NCBI GenBank assembly: GCA_003645185.1
Contig: QNEL01000004.1
Span: 1 to 42,596, forward strand
Direction of reading: 5' to 3'
DNA: 42,596 bases
DNA from: Candidatus Parabeggiatoa sp. nov. 3
Lineage (GTDB): Bacteria > Pseudomonadota > Gammaproteobacteria > Beggiatoales > Beggiatoaceae
A model generated the notes under the pieces. The model had not been told where the DNA came from. It was given only the letters and a program-made list of their open reading frames with translations, and made no database searches. Within the stretch, counting starts at the first letter, position 1. Each line of letters begins with the position of its first letter. Positions 24,856 to 32,400 of this stretch are shown here, piece after piece. A program made the translations under genes and the position numbers.

Positions 24856-26180
24856 TTTAAACCTATTTTCCGCGAAATTTCTTGAACGAGCGCCTCAAAT
24901 TCACTCACCGATTTGGAACTGGATTTAAAATCAAATATCGCTTTTGGCGCAGCAATTTCTGTTTCATCATCCAAGATCGTTTGTTCCGTACACTTTGCCA
25001 AATCATCCCTTTCATAAATAATGGAATCCATCACATTGATCTGATAACGTTCAGTGATCAAAGCCAAGCGTTTCTGTAAAGTACCCTGTATAAATCTCGC
25101 ATTCGTGCCAATTTTAGTCGGTAATACACCCAGAATATCAATAGGCGGGCGATGATCTTGTTTTCTAAAACGATCAATTTGCTTGACAAACACCTTCACA
25201 TTTTCCAAGCCCTCATTCGCAAACGGTTTCAAATCAGAAGGAATAATCAAATAATCGGCCGTAATGAGCGCAATTCTCGCATATAAATTCAAAGAAGGCG
25301 GGGTATCAAGCAACACGATATCATATTGTTCTTCAATTTCGACCAACTTTTCGAGCAAGATTTTCTTAGTAAAATCAAGCTGATTCAATTCATTTTCTTG
25401 CGCCATTAAATCAATATGAGAAGGCACCACATCGACTTCATGGCTACAAAAATGAGAGGATTTTAAAACCTCAGAAATGGAAGCCTCATCACATAAAACA
25501 TGATAAACATAATTATCTTTCAAATTATCTTTCTCTTCATCCCCAAAATCCACCAAACCGGTAGCAAAAGTCGTGTTAGCCTGACTATCCAAATCAATCA
25601 CCAACACTTTACGGCCAGCCTTACTAAAAGTAGCGGCCAAATTCACCACCGTTGTTGTTTTGCCCACCCCACCTTTATTGTGATAAACCGCAATCATTTT
25701 CATATTAAGAGTCTTCTTAGTCAACTGAAGTGCTTGTTGATTTAAGCGATTAGCAAGCGTTTCTTTACCGATCAAAGCTCTGAGTTCATCAATGCGCTGA
25801 GCAACCCGATAACCCAAACAATGAAAAACCAATTGAATCGTCTTGCCCAGATTTTTATAAATTCTAATTTCTTTAGCATTGGTAAGCAAGCCATAAGTGA
25901 TCTGCAAATCGATCATATAGCGTTTTAGCTGATCAACATGATCATTCAAATGCTTATTAGGATGCTTAGCTTCAAAAACAACGCCTTTTGTAGGGTCAAG
26001 CGTTTGACTGGTTTCGGCCAAGAAATCCAAACGAAAACGGTTAAATTGAATTTCTTGTCGCCAAGCATTAATAGAATAACCCAAAGCGGGCAAAAGATAA
26101 CTGACAATCAGTTTACTTTCAACTTCTCGCTCATTATGACAAAAATCAGGATCAAATTGTTGTTGGATGTATTTTGACAT
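24852..26180 (-). CDS. Fusion of HsdR-N-like PD-(D/E)XK domain with ParA ATPase
   Basis: 442 residues. Residues 1-125 match the N-terminal nuclease-like domain of type I restriction R subunits: E21 (REVESKLIVSYLLPALGY), D52 (NRFRLDFLAE), E70-x-K72 (VVFEAKHP) and DQLKRYM, then GLLTNAKEIRIYKN. All expected catalytic residues are present. Residues 160-440 are a ParA/MinD-type ATPase: KGGVGKTT (169-176), VLVIDLDSQANTT, IVLLDTPPSLN. An internal ATG at the junction (M160) could yield a stand-alone ParA. The next gene overlaps by 4 nt. ParA proteins usually move or position DNA or protein cargo; the nuclease-like half is unusual for them. Confidence 0.85.
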   Translation of the reverse strand: MSKYIQQQFDPDFCHNEREVESKLIVSYLLPALGYSINAWRQEIQFNRFRLDFLAETSQTLDPTKGVVFEAKHPNKHLNDHVDQLKRYMIDLQITYGLLTNAKEIRIYKNLGKTIQLVFHCLGYRVAQRIDELRALIGKETLANRLNQQALQLTKKTLNMKMIAVYHNKGGVGKTTTVVNLAATFSKAGRKVLVIDLDSQANTTFATGLVDFGDEEKDNLKDNYVYHVLCDEASISEVLKSSHFCSHEVDVVPSHIDLMAQENELNQLDFTKKILLEKLVEIEEQYDIVLLDTPPSLNLYARIALITADYLIIPSDLKPFANEGLENVKVFVKQIDRFRKQDHRPPIDILGVLPTKIGTNARFIQGTLQKRLALITERYQINVMDSIIYERDDLAKCTEQTILDDETEIAAPKAIFDFKSSSKSVSEFEALVQEISRKIGLK

Positions 26181-26213
26181 CTATTTATAAGTTGTGATGC
26201 AATGTGGTGATCT

Positions 26214-26343
26214 GATAGAACGCTGATTAGACTGATTTTCACGCAAAAGTTTTTGCGCGCAAAAAATTTTGCGTGAAAAACTGATTCACGCTGATTTTTT
26301 AATCAGCGCCAATCATGATCATCAGTTTAATCAGCGTTCTATC
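26214..26343. repeat. 130-bp inverted-repeat element, relative of the one at 23579-23770
   Basis: Begins GATAGAACGCTGATTA and ends TAATCAGCGTTCTATC. It holds a near-perfect palindrome at 26236-26279 (TTTTCACGCAAAAGTTTTTG and its complement, one mismatch) around the same TTGCGCGCAA centre. The two elements share ends and centre but differ in the arm sequence next to the centre, and each keeps its own pairing. Confidence 0.85.
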
Positions 26344-26431
26344 AATCCAAATTTTCAAACTTAACGCGATATTCATATTGCATACTCTTCGTATTCACAT
26401 AATTTCGCGGCATATGTGCTGTGTTTTGCAT
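26342..26431 (-). CDS. Possible 29-residue small protein between the 136-aa gene and the ParA fusion
   Basis: ATG at 26431 with AGAGG 9 nt upstream opens MQNTAHMPRNYVNTKSMQYE and closes FENLD with a TGA that lies at the edge of the inverted-repeat element. It begins 28 nt after the upstream gene's stop. The good ribosome-binding site is the main support. It could be the remaining start of a longer gene cut by the element, or chance. No family recognised. Confidence 0.3.
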   Translation of the reverse strand: MQNTAHMPRNYVNTKSMQYEYRVKFENLD

Positions 26432-26459
26432 TTGACATAACCTCTTTCTTTTCAATGAC

Positions 26460-26870
26460 TTAAATCACTTCTAACAAATCTCCCCGACGAAAAGTCGCCG
26501 CAAGGCGTTGTAATGACATCGTCTCGTAATCATTATACATTTTATAAAGCGCCGCTTCGAGTTGATTCACAGCTAAAGCATATAACTGCTTATGAGATTT
26601 TTCAAATGCCAGTTTAACGGGGGTAAACTGACGGTGATTCAGGCCTTCTAAAGTCATAGAAAGCAGTTTCAATAACTGTTCACCAGTTAACATCGCCAAA
26701 AAATAAGTCGCATAAGGCAAAAAACGAGGGTATGAATACAAAACAAAAGCAGCGGCCATCAAAAAATGCTCATTTTGTTTAGTCGTATTTAATTGCTGTT
26801 GAATATCGGCTTTGTATTGTTCCGCGATTTTTTTGATCCGCATATCTATAATATCAACATTAAGCGTCAT
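26460..26870 (-). CDS. Small helical protein of unknown function
   Basis: 136 residues from the ATG at 26870, which has GGAA about 7 nt upstream; an in-frame TTG exists at 26891. The sequence is helical with a hydrophobic middle (HFLMAAAFVLYSYPRFLPYA, then TYFLAMLTGEQLLKLLSM), probably a helical bundle core rather than membrane spans. It ends RRGDLLEVI. No family recognised. It is the first gene of the same-strand block that continues with the ParA fusion and its ParB-like partner. Confidence 0.65.
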   Translation of the reverse strand: MTLNVDIIDMRIKKIAEQYKADIQQQLNTTKQNEHFLMAAAFVLYSYPRFLPYATYFLAMLTGEQLLKLLSMTLEGLNHRQFTPVKLAFEKSHKQLYALAVNQLEAALYKMYNDYETMSLQRLAATFRRGDLLEVI

Positions 26871-26944
26871 CGTTTTTCCATTTAGAAACAATAAAATAGG
26901 GGAAAGTTAGCAACCCAGAAAAGGGTGACATAAGAAGAGAAATA

Positions 26945-27163
26945 GGCCATTGGAGTGCCTGTTATTTTGTGGCTATTGGAATGCATGTTATTTTGCGGTT
27001 ATTGGAGTGCAAAATTTATTTTGCGGCTATTGGAGTGCAAAATTTATTTTGCGGTTATTGGAATGCATGTTATTTTGCGGTTATTGGAGTGCAAAATTTA
27101 TTTTGCGGTTATTGGAGTGCAAAATTTATTTTGCGGTTATTGGAGTGCAAAATTTATTTTGCG
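26945..27163. repeat. Eight tandem 26-28 bp units ending TTATTTTGCGG
   Basis: Two unit types alternate irregularly: a 26-bp form ATTGGAATGCATGTTATTTT and a 28-bp form ATTGGAGTGCAAAATTTATT, both closing TTGCGG. There are no unique spacers, so it is not a CRISPR. All three plus-strand frames are open through it, which produces misleading open frames. It sits 54-75 nt upstream of the start of the small-protein gene on the minus strand. Confidence 0.85.
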
Positions 27164-27182
27164 AAGGCCAAGATTGTAAAAC

Positions 27183-27275
27183 AGCAAACTAAAGTTTGCA
27201 CTCCAAAAACAGCAAACTAAAGTTTGCACTCCAAAGAGCAAACTAAAGTTTGCACTCCAAAGCGCAAACTAAAGT
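27183..27275. repeat. Four units of GCAAACTAAAGTTTGCACTCC
   Basis: Each unit is an internal palindrome (GCAAACTAAAGTTTGC) followed by ACTCCAAA; the last unit is incomplete. TTTGCACTCCAA is the reverse complement of TTGGAGTGCAAA in the neighbouring array at 26945-27163, so the two arrays can pair with each other. It ends just past the 3' end of the FHA-like gene. Confidence 0.8.
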
Positions 27276-27308
27276 GGTATTCTGTCTCAAAAAGTTCACA
27301 AGTGAAAC

Positions 27309-29486
27309 CTAATAAAGGCTTTTGTAATCAGTACCTTGCACTAAAATATTTTCATCATCCTCTGGCAGATAGAAAGAAGTCTGCAAATCCCCCGGTGCAT
27401 GCATCACCCCATCTCGGGTAATAATGCGAAAGCTGCTTAATTCTTCTTGATTCAAGTTAGCGCAGCGATCCACCAATAATGGTAGGCCTGGAAATTTTTC
27501 AGGCAATACTGTTAAATTTTTGCTAATATCCTCATCTGAAGCATTAACCCATATTTCACCATCCTCATTGAATGTTGAGCGGGCATCTCTCACGCTTGTC
27601 GGTGACTCAATCAAATAGTCAGCATTGATTTGAATATTACCCCCTGTCCCTACAAATCCTTTCGTCAACAGTTGAGTGTCTTTACCAAAAATAGCAAATT
27701 GAGGATTGCTAATCGTGATATTGCCACCGCTATCTAGTTTTTCTGTGCCAATTGATTCGGCGGTAATTTGACTACTGTTAATTAAATAAAGACGATTCTG
27801 CACTGCTATCGTCGTATTGCCACCACCCACTTTCGTTCCTAAACTCGCGATTACACCACTATCCATTGATAGATTATCAGCTTTCAAACTAATTGAACCT
27901 GCACTGCCTTTATTGTTACTCAATGAGGTGATTAAACTCTGTTTCACTTCAGCATCAATGCTGGAAATGACGAGATTCCCGCTTTTTCCTTCGCCTGCGT
28001 TTGAGGAAATGATAGTGCCACTATTTTCTAATTTCAGGTGCTCAACCTCAATTTGAATATCACCAGCATCTACCTTTCCAGTCGATTTGAAAGCACCCGT
28101 TTGTAGCTCACTCCCATTTATTATTTCTAAACTAAGCGCCTTAATGTCAATATGACCTCCTTTTCCAGTCCCCCCTGTTTTTGCGTCACCAATACTATTG
28201 GAAATCAGGCTTCTGTCCAATGATACACCATGACTACTTTGAATATCTAGAATACCTCCATTACCACTTCCCAACGTACCACTATTGATAAATCCCGCGT
28301 ATAGCGTCAATTGTCCTACCCTTAAATGAATATTTCCCGCGTTACCCGTTTCGCCTTCGCCAGAAACGGCGGAAATACCAGTGCCAGTAATTGTCAAATC
28401 TTCTGAAGCAGTAATGGTTATATCGCCACTATTACCCTTGCCAGACGTATCACTGCTAATACCACAAGTTGGACAACTTGGGTTAAGTGCCATTGTGCGC
28501 GTTTCTATCAAGATATCCCCCGCATCATGATGTGTTCCTTCCTCAGCATCAACAGCAATATTACTGAATGTCATATTAATATCATCTTGAGCGAGAAGGG
28601 TTATTTTGCCGCGTTGTTCAGGGGTGCTTATTCGAGTTTCACTATCGGTGTTAATCACTTTGGAAGTGATTTGTCCGCCTACTGAGAGAAAATGCCCACC
28701 TTGAATAAAAATATCCCCCCCCATGAGGCCACTGGTATCAACACGCGCATACTCATTGGGTTTTTGACCTGCAAAGAGCGTAATCTTACCCCATTTTTCA
28801 GCACTATTGGATACCCCTGGCACCACATCTCCGGGTGAAGCGGCCGATATCAGATTGATTTTGCCATCCGGTGCAAACAATTCGCTGCCATCTACGAGAT
28901 TCAAATCACCGCCGATGAGAGAAAGCGTTTTTTCATCTTCGACTTGAAGGTGGCTACCTTTCAACGTGATATTCCCCTGCGGTTTGTTTAAAAAACCAAA
29001 GCTAGACAAGGGTGCAATGCTTAATAAAGAAGTTTCAGAAGGTTTAGCATAAAAACGATTGCCATCTTCAAACTGTAGATAGTCAGCAGTGCTGGCATGA
29101 AATGAGCCATTTAGATCCAAACTGGCCTCTTTACCAAACAAGATGCCATGAGGATTGAGTAGATAAAGATTGGCATTCGGGATTTTAGAAGCGAGTGTGC
29201 CATCAATAAGTGATTCCTTACCCCCAGTCACACGACTAATGATATTCGCCACCGACTCAGGCCCTGTAAAAGTCGCACTTTCACCACGGTTGATGCTAAA
29301 GGCTTCAAAACTATGGAATAAATTAGCCCTATGTTGTTGTCCCATATTCGCTTTAATCAGAAAATGGGGGCCGGGTAAGTCGATTTTAGGGCCTAAAGTA
29401 CCATCTAAGTTCACTTCAGCGTGTGAGACTGAAGTGAATGAGATTAAAACGGGCACTGACATGACAAGTAATTTGGGTGTTGTCAT
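27309..29486 (-). CDS. FHA-like secreted protein with TPS domain (two-partner secretion)
   Basis: 725 residues; AGGAG lies 9 nt before the ATG. Signal peptide about 1-23 (LLVMSVPVLISFTSVSHA). The filamentous-hemagglutinin N-terminal TPS domain (about 24-150) shows LFHSFEAFSINRGESATFTG, IISRVTGG and LYLLNPHGILFGKEASLD, all typical. The rest is a right-handed beta-helix built from repeated short strands (GNITI, GDIQI, GSISL). The C-terminus resembles cyanobacterial and Thiotrichales FHA-like proteins (LVDRCANLNQEELSSFRII). Export needs a TpsB outer-membrane partner; none is in this window. Likely role: adhesion or surface structure. Confidence 0.88.
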   Translation of the reverse strand: MTTPKLLVMSVPVLISFTSVSHAEVNLDGTLGPKIDLPGPHFLIKANMGQQHRANLFHSFEAFSINRGESATFTGPESVANIISRVTGGKESLIDGTLASKIPNANLYLLNPHGILFGKEASLDLNGSFHASTADYLQFEDGNRFYAKPSETSLLSIAPLSSFGFLNKPQGNITLKGSHLQVEDEKTLSLIGGDLNLVDGSELFAPDGKINLISAASPGDVVPGVSNSAEKWGKITLFAGQKPNEYARVDTSGLMGGDIFIQGGHFLSVGGQITSKVINTDSETRISTPEQRGKITLLAQDDINMTFSNIAVDAEEGTHHDAGDILIETRTMALNPSCPTCGISSDTSGKGNSGDITITASEDLTITGTGISAVSGEGETGNAGNIHLRVGQLTLYAGFINSGTLGSGNGGILDIQSSHGVSLDRSLISNSIGDAKTGGTGKGGHIDIKALSLEIINGSELQTGAFKSTGKVDAGDIQIEVEHLKLENSGTIISSNAGEGKSGNLVISSIDAEVKQSLITSLSNNKGSAGSISLKADNLSMDSGVIASLGTKVGGGNTTIAVQNRLYLINSSQITAESIGTEKLDSGGNITISNPQFAIFGKDTQLLTKGFVGTGGNIQINADYLIESPTSVRDARSTFNEDGEIWVNASDEDISKNLTVLPEKFPGLPLLVDRCANLNQEELSSFRIITRDGVMHAPGDLQTSFYLPEDDENILVQGTDYKSLY

Positions 29487-29574
29487 TAAAAATTTCTCCT
29501 ACCTTCAAGAGTTTATAGAATATAACAGAGTAGCACTTCATTGTAATCTAAGATTTTCATGATTAAACGCTGTG

Positions 29575-29865
29575 TCACTTTGGTTGATAGGCCTGTACTT
29601 TTCGTACATTAAACATTTCCGGATCAATATTTAATTCTTCAAGTTCTGCTTGTTCACGAAATGCCATCAAGGCTTCCCAAGGTGAAAGGTTTGCTTGAGT
29701 CAAGTCATCCTTTTCGCGTTTGGATATCAAAACTGCGGGGGGTTTATCACTTCTTGTTTTTTCAATTGGTAGCTTGGTTTCTTTCATTTGATGAATGAGC
29801 GTTAAATGAGCTTCTTGATACACTCGTAGAGGCAAAGCCTTGTGGTTGCCCTGTAATTTAACCAA
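29575..29865 (-). CDS. Small unknown protein, possibly 5'-truncated
   Basis: 96 residues from a TTG; the frame is open a further eight codons upstream to a TGA and there is no clear ribosome-binding site, so the true start is uncertain. The C-terminal part (LSPWEALMAFREQAELEELN, then IDPEMF) is acidic and helical and looks like a conserved domain end; the first part is basic. No family recognised. It follows the membrane protein gene at 29895-30281 on the same strand. Confidence 0.45.
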   Translation of the reverse strand: MVKLQGNHKALPLRVYQEAHLTLIHQMKETKLPIEKTRSDKPPAVLISKREKDDLTQANLSPWEALMAFREQAELEELNIDPEMFNVRKVQAYQPK

Positions 29866-29894
29866 ATCTAAAAATGCTATAGCGGGTCAGTTTT

Positions 29895-30281
29895 CTATTG
29901 CAATATCTTGACATCCAAGTAGATTGCCATGATGATAGAAAAAATGATAAGGATAATGGCAAAAAAGGCATAACTGCCTTTCTTGGAAAACAGTTCTGAC
30001 AAAATATCCTGTTGTAACTGATTTATAGAGGCAATCAAAACGGCTAAACCACTAATAAAAACATAGAGATCAGTATCGTCTCCAAGCAAGATTTTAAACT
30101 CCTCAAAAACTGTTCCCGCCATTAAACAAAAGCCTGACATCACACCTGTAGACAAGAGCATTGTATTAACTAATTTTTCTTGATCAATCAATTTGTCATG
30201 CCTTGCACAGTTAAAAAGGTGAATAATAATAAGCGTGATACCCAACAGAACGATTGAAATAAATAAAGCTTTATCCAACAT
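29895..30281 (-). CDS. Four-helix integral membrane protein of unknown function
   Basis: 128 residues with four hydrophobic segments (about 5-24, 38-60, 72-88, 104-124) and short loops; the third loop is acidic (EEFKILLGDDTDLY). Its ATG directly follows the TAA of the upstream 54-residue gene, and AAGGAG at the end of that gene serves as its ribosome-binding site, so the two are translationally coupled. No family recognised; possibilities include a small channel-like or holin-like protein. Confidence 0.65.
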   Translation of the reverse strand: MLDKALFISIVLLGITLIIIHLFNCARHDKLIDQEKLVNTMLLSTGVMSGFCLMAGTVFEEFKILLGDDTDLYVFISGLAVLIASINQLQQDILSELFSKKGSYAFFAIILIIFSIIMAIYLDVKILQ

Positions 30282-30446
30282 TTACTCCTTGCGAGATATG
30301 AGGTTGGCAATCATGATTCCCACCAAACTCCCTATCAAGGCACCGATAACAGCAGCCATTGCCGCGCCTAACATAGCCCCCCCTATTGTGCTAGTGAAAT
30401 ATCTCCAATCTGTCTGATATTGCTTGACTTCTTTGTAATCTCTCAT
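30282..30446 (-). CDS. 54-residue glycine-zipper membrane peptide
   Basis: ATG at 30446 with AGGAG 8 nt upstream; TAA at 30284-30282. The polar N-terminus MRDYKEVKQYQTDWRYFTST precedes one long Gly/Ala-rich membrane segment (IGGAMLGAAMAAVIGALIGS and on to LVGIMIANLI) with GxxxG/GxxxA spacing, then a basic tail SRKE. Glycine zippers promote tight helix packing or pore formation. Its coupling to the four-helix protein that follows suggests the two act together. Too short for many gene finders. Confidence 0.7.
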   Translation of the reverse strand: MRDYKEVKQYQTDWRYFTSTIGGAMLGAAMAAVIGALIGSLVGIMIANLISRKE

Positions 30447-30581
30447 GCTTTTTTCTCCTGTGTTCAGTTATCAAAACTTGAGAAGACTGTTCCATTGATT
30501 AATTTTAGGCTCAAGAAAAAACGCAAAGGGCGCAAGGGAACGTAGGGGCAATCCCTTGTGCTTGCCCCCTATAATCATTCA

Positions 30582-32234
30582 TTAATAAGAACAAGGAGTA
30601 TAGTGTTCTTGCAATGGCATAACCATATAAAGCCATGAGGGACACCACTCTATATCGGATATCATTCCCTGTCCTGGATGAGTATAGTTTTGAGGCTCGT
30701 TGCAATACTCAGTGATCAGGCACATACCCACATCGAATAGGAGAGAATCTGGAGGGGTGGCAGTGTCTTTGATTGTTGAATCAGTTGAATAAATTGTTGA
30801 ATCGCTTTCTTCTGAATCCTCGCATAGCTTACTGTCTTCAATGTCTGTTCTTGTTGAATCAATTTCTTTAACTGGACAGGGTACGGCAGTTATAGAAATT
30901 TCCCAAGGCCGATTAGCTAAAGGATTAGCTGAAGAATTTGTTGTTGTGATTTCAGTCCCATCATCGCCTTTTTCTGTATCAGGCTTTAAAAAATAGTTGA
31001 TTGCCTTACCTCGCAGTTCAGAGTCAAGCAAGTCTTTATCGTGCATGATGATACGAAGAGTCACATGCGGTTCAGAGACATATTGAACTTCTTTTATCAA
31101 AGGATCAGCACCCTCTTGCAACAATTGCTTAGCAAAATATTCAACTTCTTTTTTTAAAGAATCATAATCCGTATTTGCAGAGTTTTCGAGAACCGTTTTG
31201 AGTTCATTCCATACCAAAGACGCATAATATTTTTGTAAATCTCGTCGGGTTTGTGTGGCCCAGCCGGTTAAGTTCTGAGGTGAAGGGTGGAGCAAGGTTT
31301 TTTGGGTCACTTCAAATAACATCTCACCTTCATGATTGTTTAACCTAAGTTGATAGGTGTAATTATCCGTTCCCACTTGAACAGTCGGTATAGTGACAAA
31401 GTTTGTCTGATCAGTGTAAGTGGCATCATCTGGTCGAGGGGTTGTTTCTGGCAACGCCTGATGCTCACACAAACTAAAAATGCCCTCACTACTTTGTTGA
31501 CATAAGGTGGCTTGGTAAATCGTTATCATACCTTCTTTTGAGACGACTATTCTGGGGATGTGTAACTGGTCATCTTTAAAAGAAGGTTGCGAATAACACC
31601 GTCCTAAATCTTTCACATAGCCCTGTTTTTCCTGAATGGGCGCTGTTTTTTCAGAAGAACAATAGGCGGGTAAGTTTCCACTAAAGGGCGGCATAACCAT
31701 TTGAAACCAAGGACAACACCACTGCTTATCGAACCACAACTCTTCATTAAATTGCCAACCTTGGGGATTTTGGCAGTATTCTGTAATAACGGCCATTCCA
31801 AAATCGGGTACCGTTTTGTTCGTAGCGGTTGTAAGTGTTGACTCTATCGGATTAAATCGCCATTGTGCTGCTTCGGGAGAGTAAGTATAGACAATTGTCT
31901 GCCCTTGAAGCTCTTTTTCAAGAACATTATTGGTTTGCAAGGTTAGCTTCAGGCTGTGATGTGGTACATAATCAACCGGATACTGTATAAAAGGATCATC
32001 ACTGCCCTTCAATAATGTGTTAACAAACGAATCAAGCTCGGCCTGTGAAGAAGCTGTACAAAGGATGTTTTGAATTTCCTGGCCTACCCTGATGACATAA
32101 TGCCTTTGTAAACTCAAACGGGCCCAGGTTGATTCTGAAAGAGCAGATGCCAAGGTGTTAGGCACATTGCTCATCAATACTGCTACAGATATGATCAAGC
32201 AGTACATTTTAATGCCGCGTGGCAGCAATTTCAT
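30582..32234 (-). CDS. Secreted protein with an internal duplication, function unknown
   Basis: 550 residues; a strong AAAGGAGG stands about 8 nt before the ATG. Signal peptide about 10-30 (YCLIISVAVLMSNVPNTLAS). Two related halves are visible: about 40-190, closing FGMAVITEYCQNPQGW ... WCCPWFQMVMPP, and about 345-545, closing VGMCLITEYCNEPQNY ... WCPSWLYMVMPL. The paired Cys and Trp are conserved between halves, suggesting disulfides and an exported fold. A beta-rich segment with more Cys lies between them. No family recognised. It follows the PKD-subtilase gene on the same strand, so it may belong to the same secreted set. Confidence 0.75.
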   Translation of the reverse strand: MKLLPRGIKMYCLIISVAVLMSNVPNTLASALSESTWARLSLQRHYVIRVGQEIQNILCTASSQAELDSFVNTLLKGSDDPFIQYPVDYVPHHSLKLTLQTNNVLEKELQGQTIVYTYSPEAAQWRFNPIESTLTTATNKTVPDFGMAVITEYCQNPQGWQFNEELWFDKQWCCPWFQMVMPPFSGNLPAYCSSEKTAPIQEKQGYVKDLGRCYSQPSFKDDQLHIPRIVVSKEGMITIYQATLCQQSSEGIFSLCEHQALPETTPRPDDATYTDQTNFVTIPTVQVGTDNYTYQLRLNNHEGEMLFEVTQKTLLHPSPQNLTGWATQTRRDLQKYYASLVWNELKTVLENSANTDYDSLKKEVEYFAKQLLQEGADPLIKEVQYVSEPHVTLRIIMHDKDLLDSELRGKAINYFLKPDTEKGDDGTEITTTNSSANPLANRPWEISITAVPCPVKEIDSTRTDIEDSKLCEDSEESDSTIYSTDSTIKDTATPPDSLLFDVGMCLITEYCNEPQNYTHPGQGMISDIEWCPSWLYMVMPLQEHYTPCSY

Positions 32235-32293
32235 CAGTATATCCTCCTTTAATTAGATATTAGCAATACGACAACGTGAGTATATGGGGTTTT

Positions 32294-32381
32294 GTAGGGG
32301 GCCGGTAACGTGTTTTTGTTGCCCACCACTCCCCTACCAAATCCTTTGTAGGGTGGGTAACGTGTTTTTGTTGCCCACCAT
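32294..32381. repeat. Two tandem GTAGGGTGGG / CCCACC hairpins
   Basis: Two units with the central text TAACGTGTTTTTGTTGCCCA follow each other between the PKD-subtilase stop and the next gene's start. The same unit with ACGGG instead of ACGTG is found at 17611-17942. The hairpins would lie in the intergenic part of any joint transcript. Confidence 0.75.
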
Positions 32382-32400
32382 TCCAATCTATCAAATCCTG

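Noticed and set aside
26950-27220. Three overlapping plus-strand frames rich in Cys, Tyr and Phe
   Set aside because: All three frames are open because the 26-28 bp unit lacks stop codons; the peptides are the repeat translated in each frame.
26945-27275. CRISPR array
   Set aside because: Units are contiguous and of two types, with no unique spacers and no cas genes in the window.
30511-30705. 64-residue minus-strand frame overlapping the end of the 550-residue secreted protein gene
   Set aside because: It overlaps a well-supported gene in another frame, and its tail is the GTAGGGGCAATCCC repeat.
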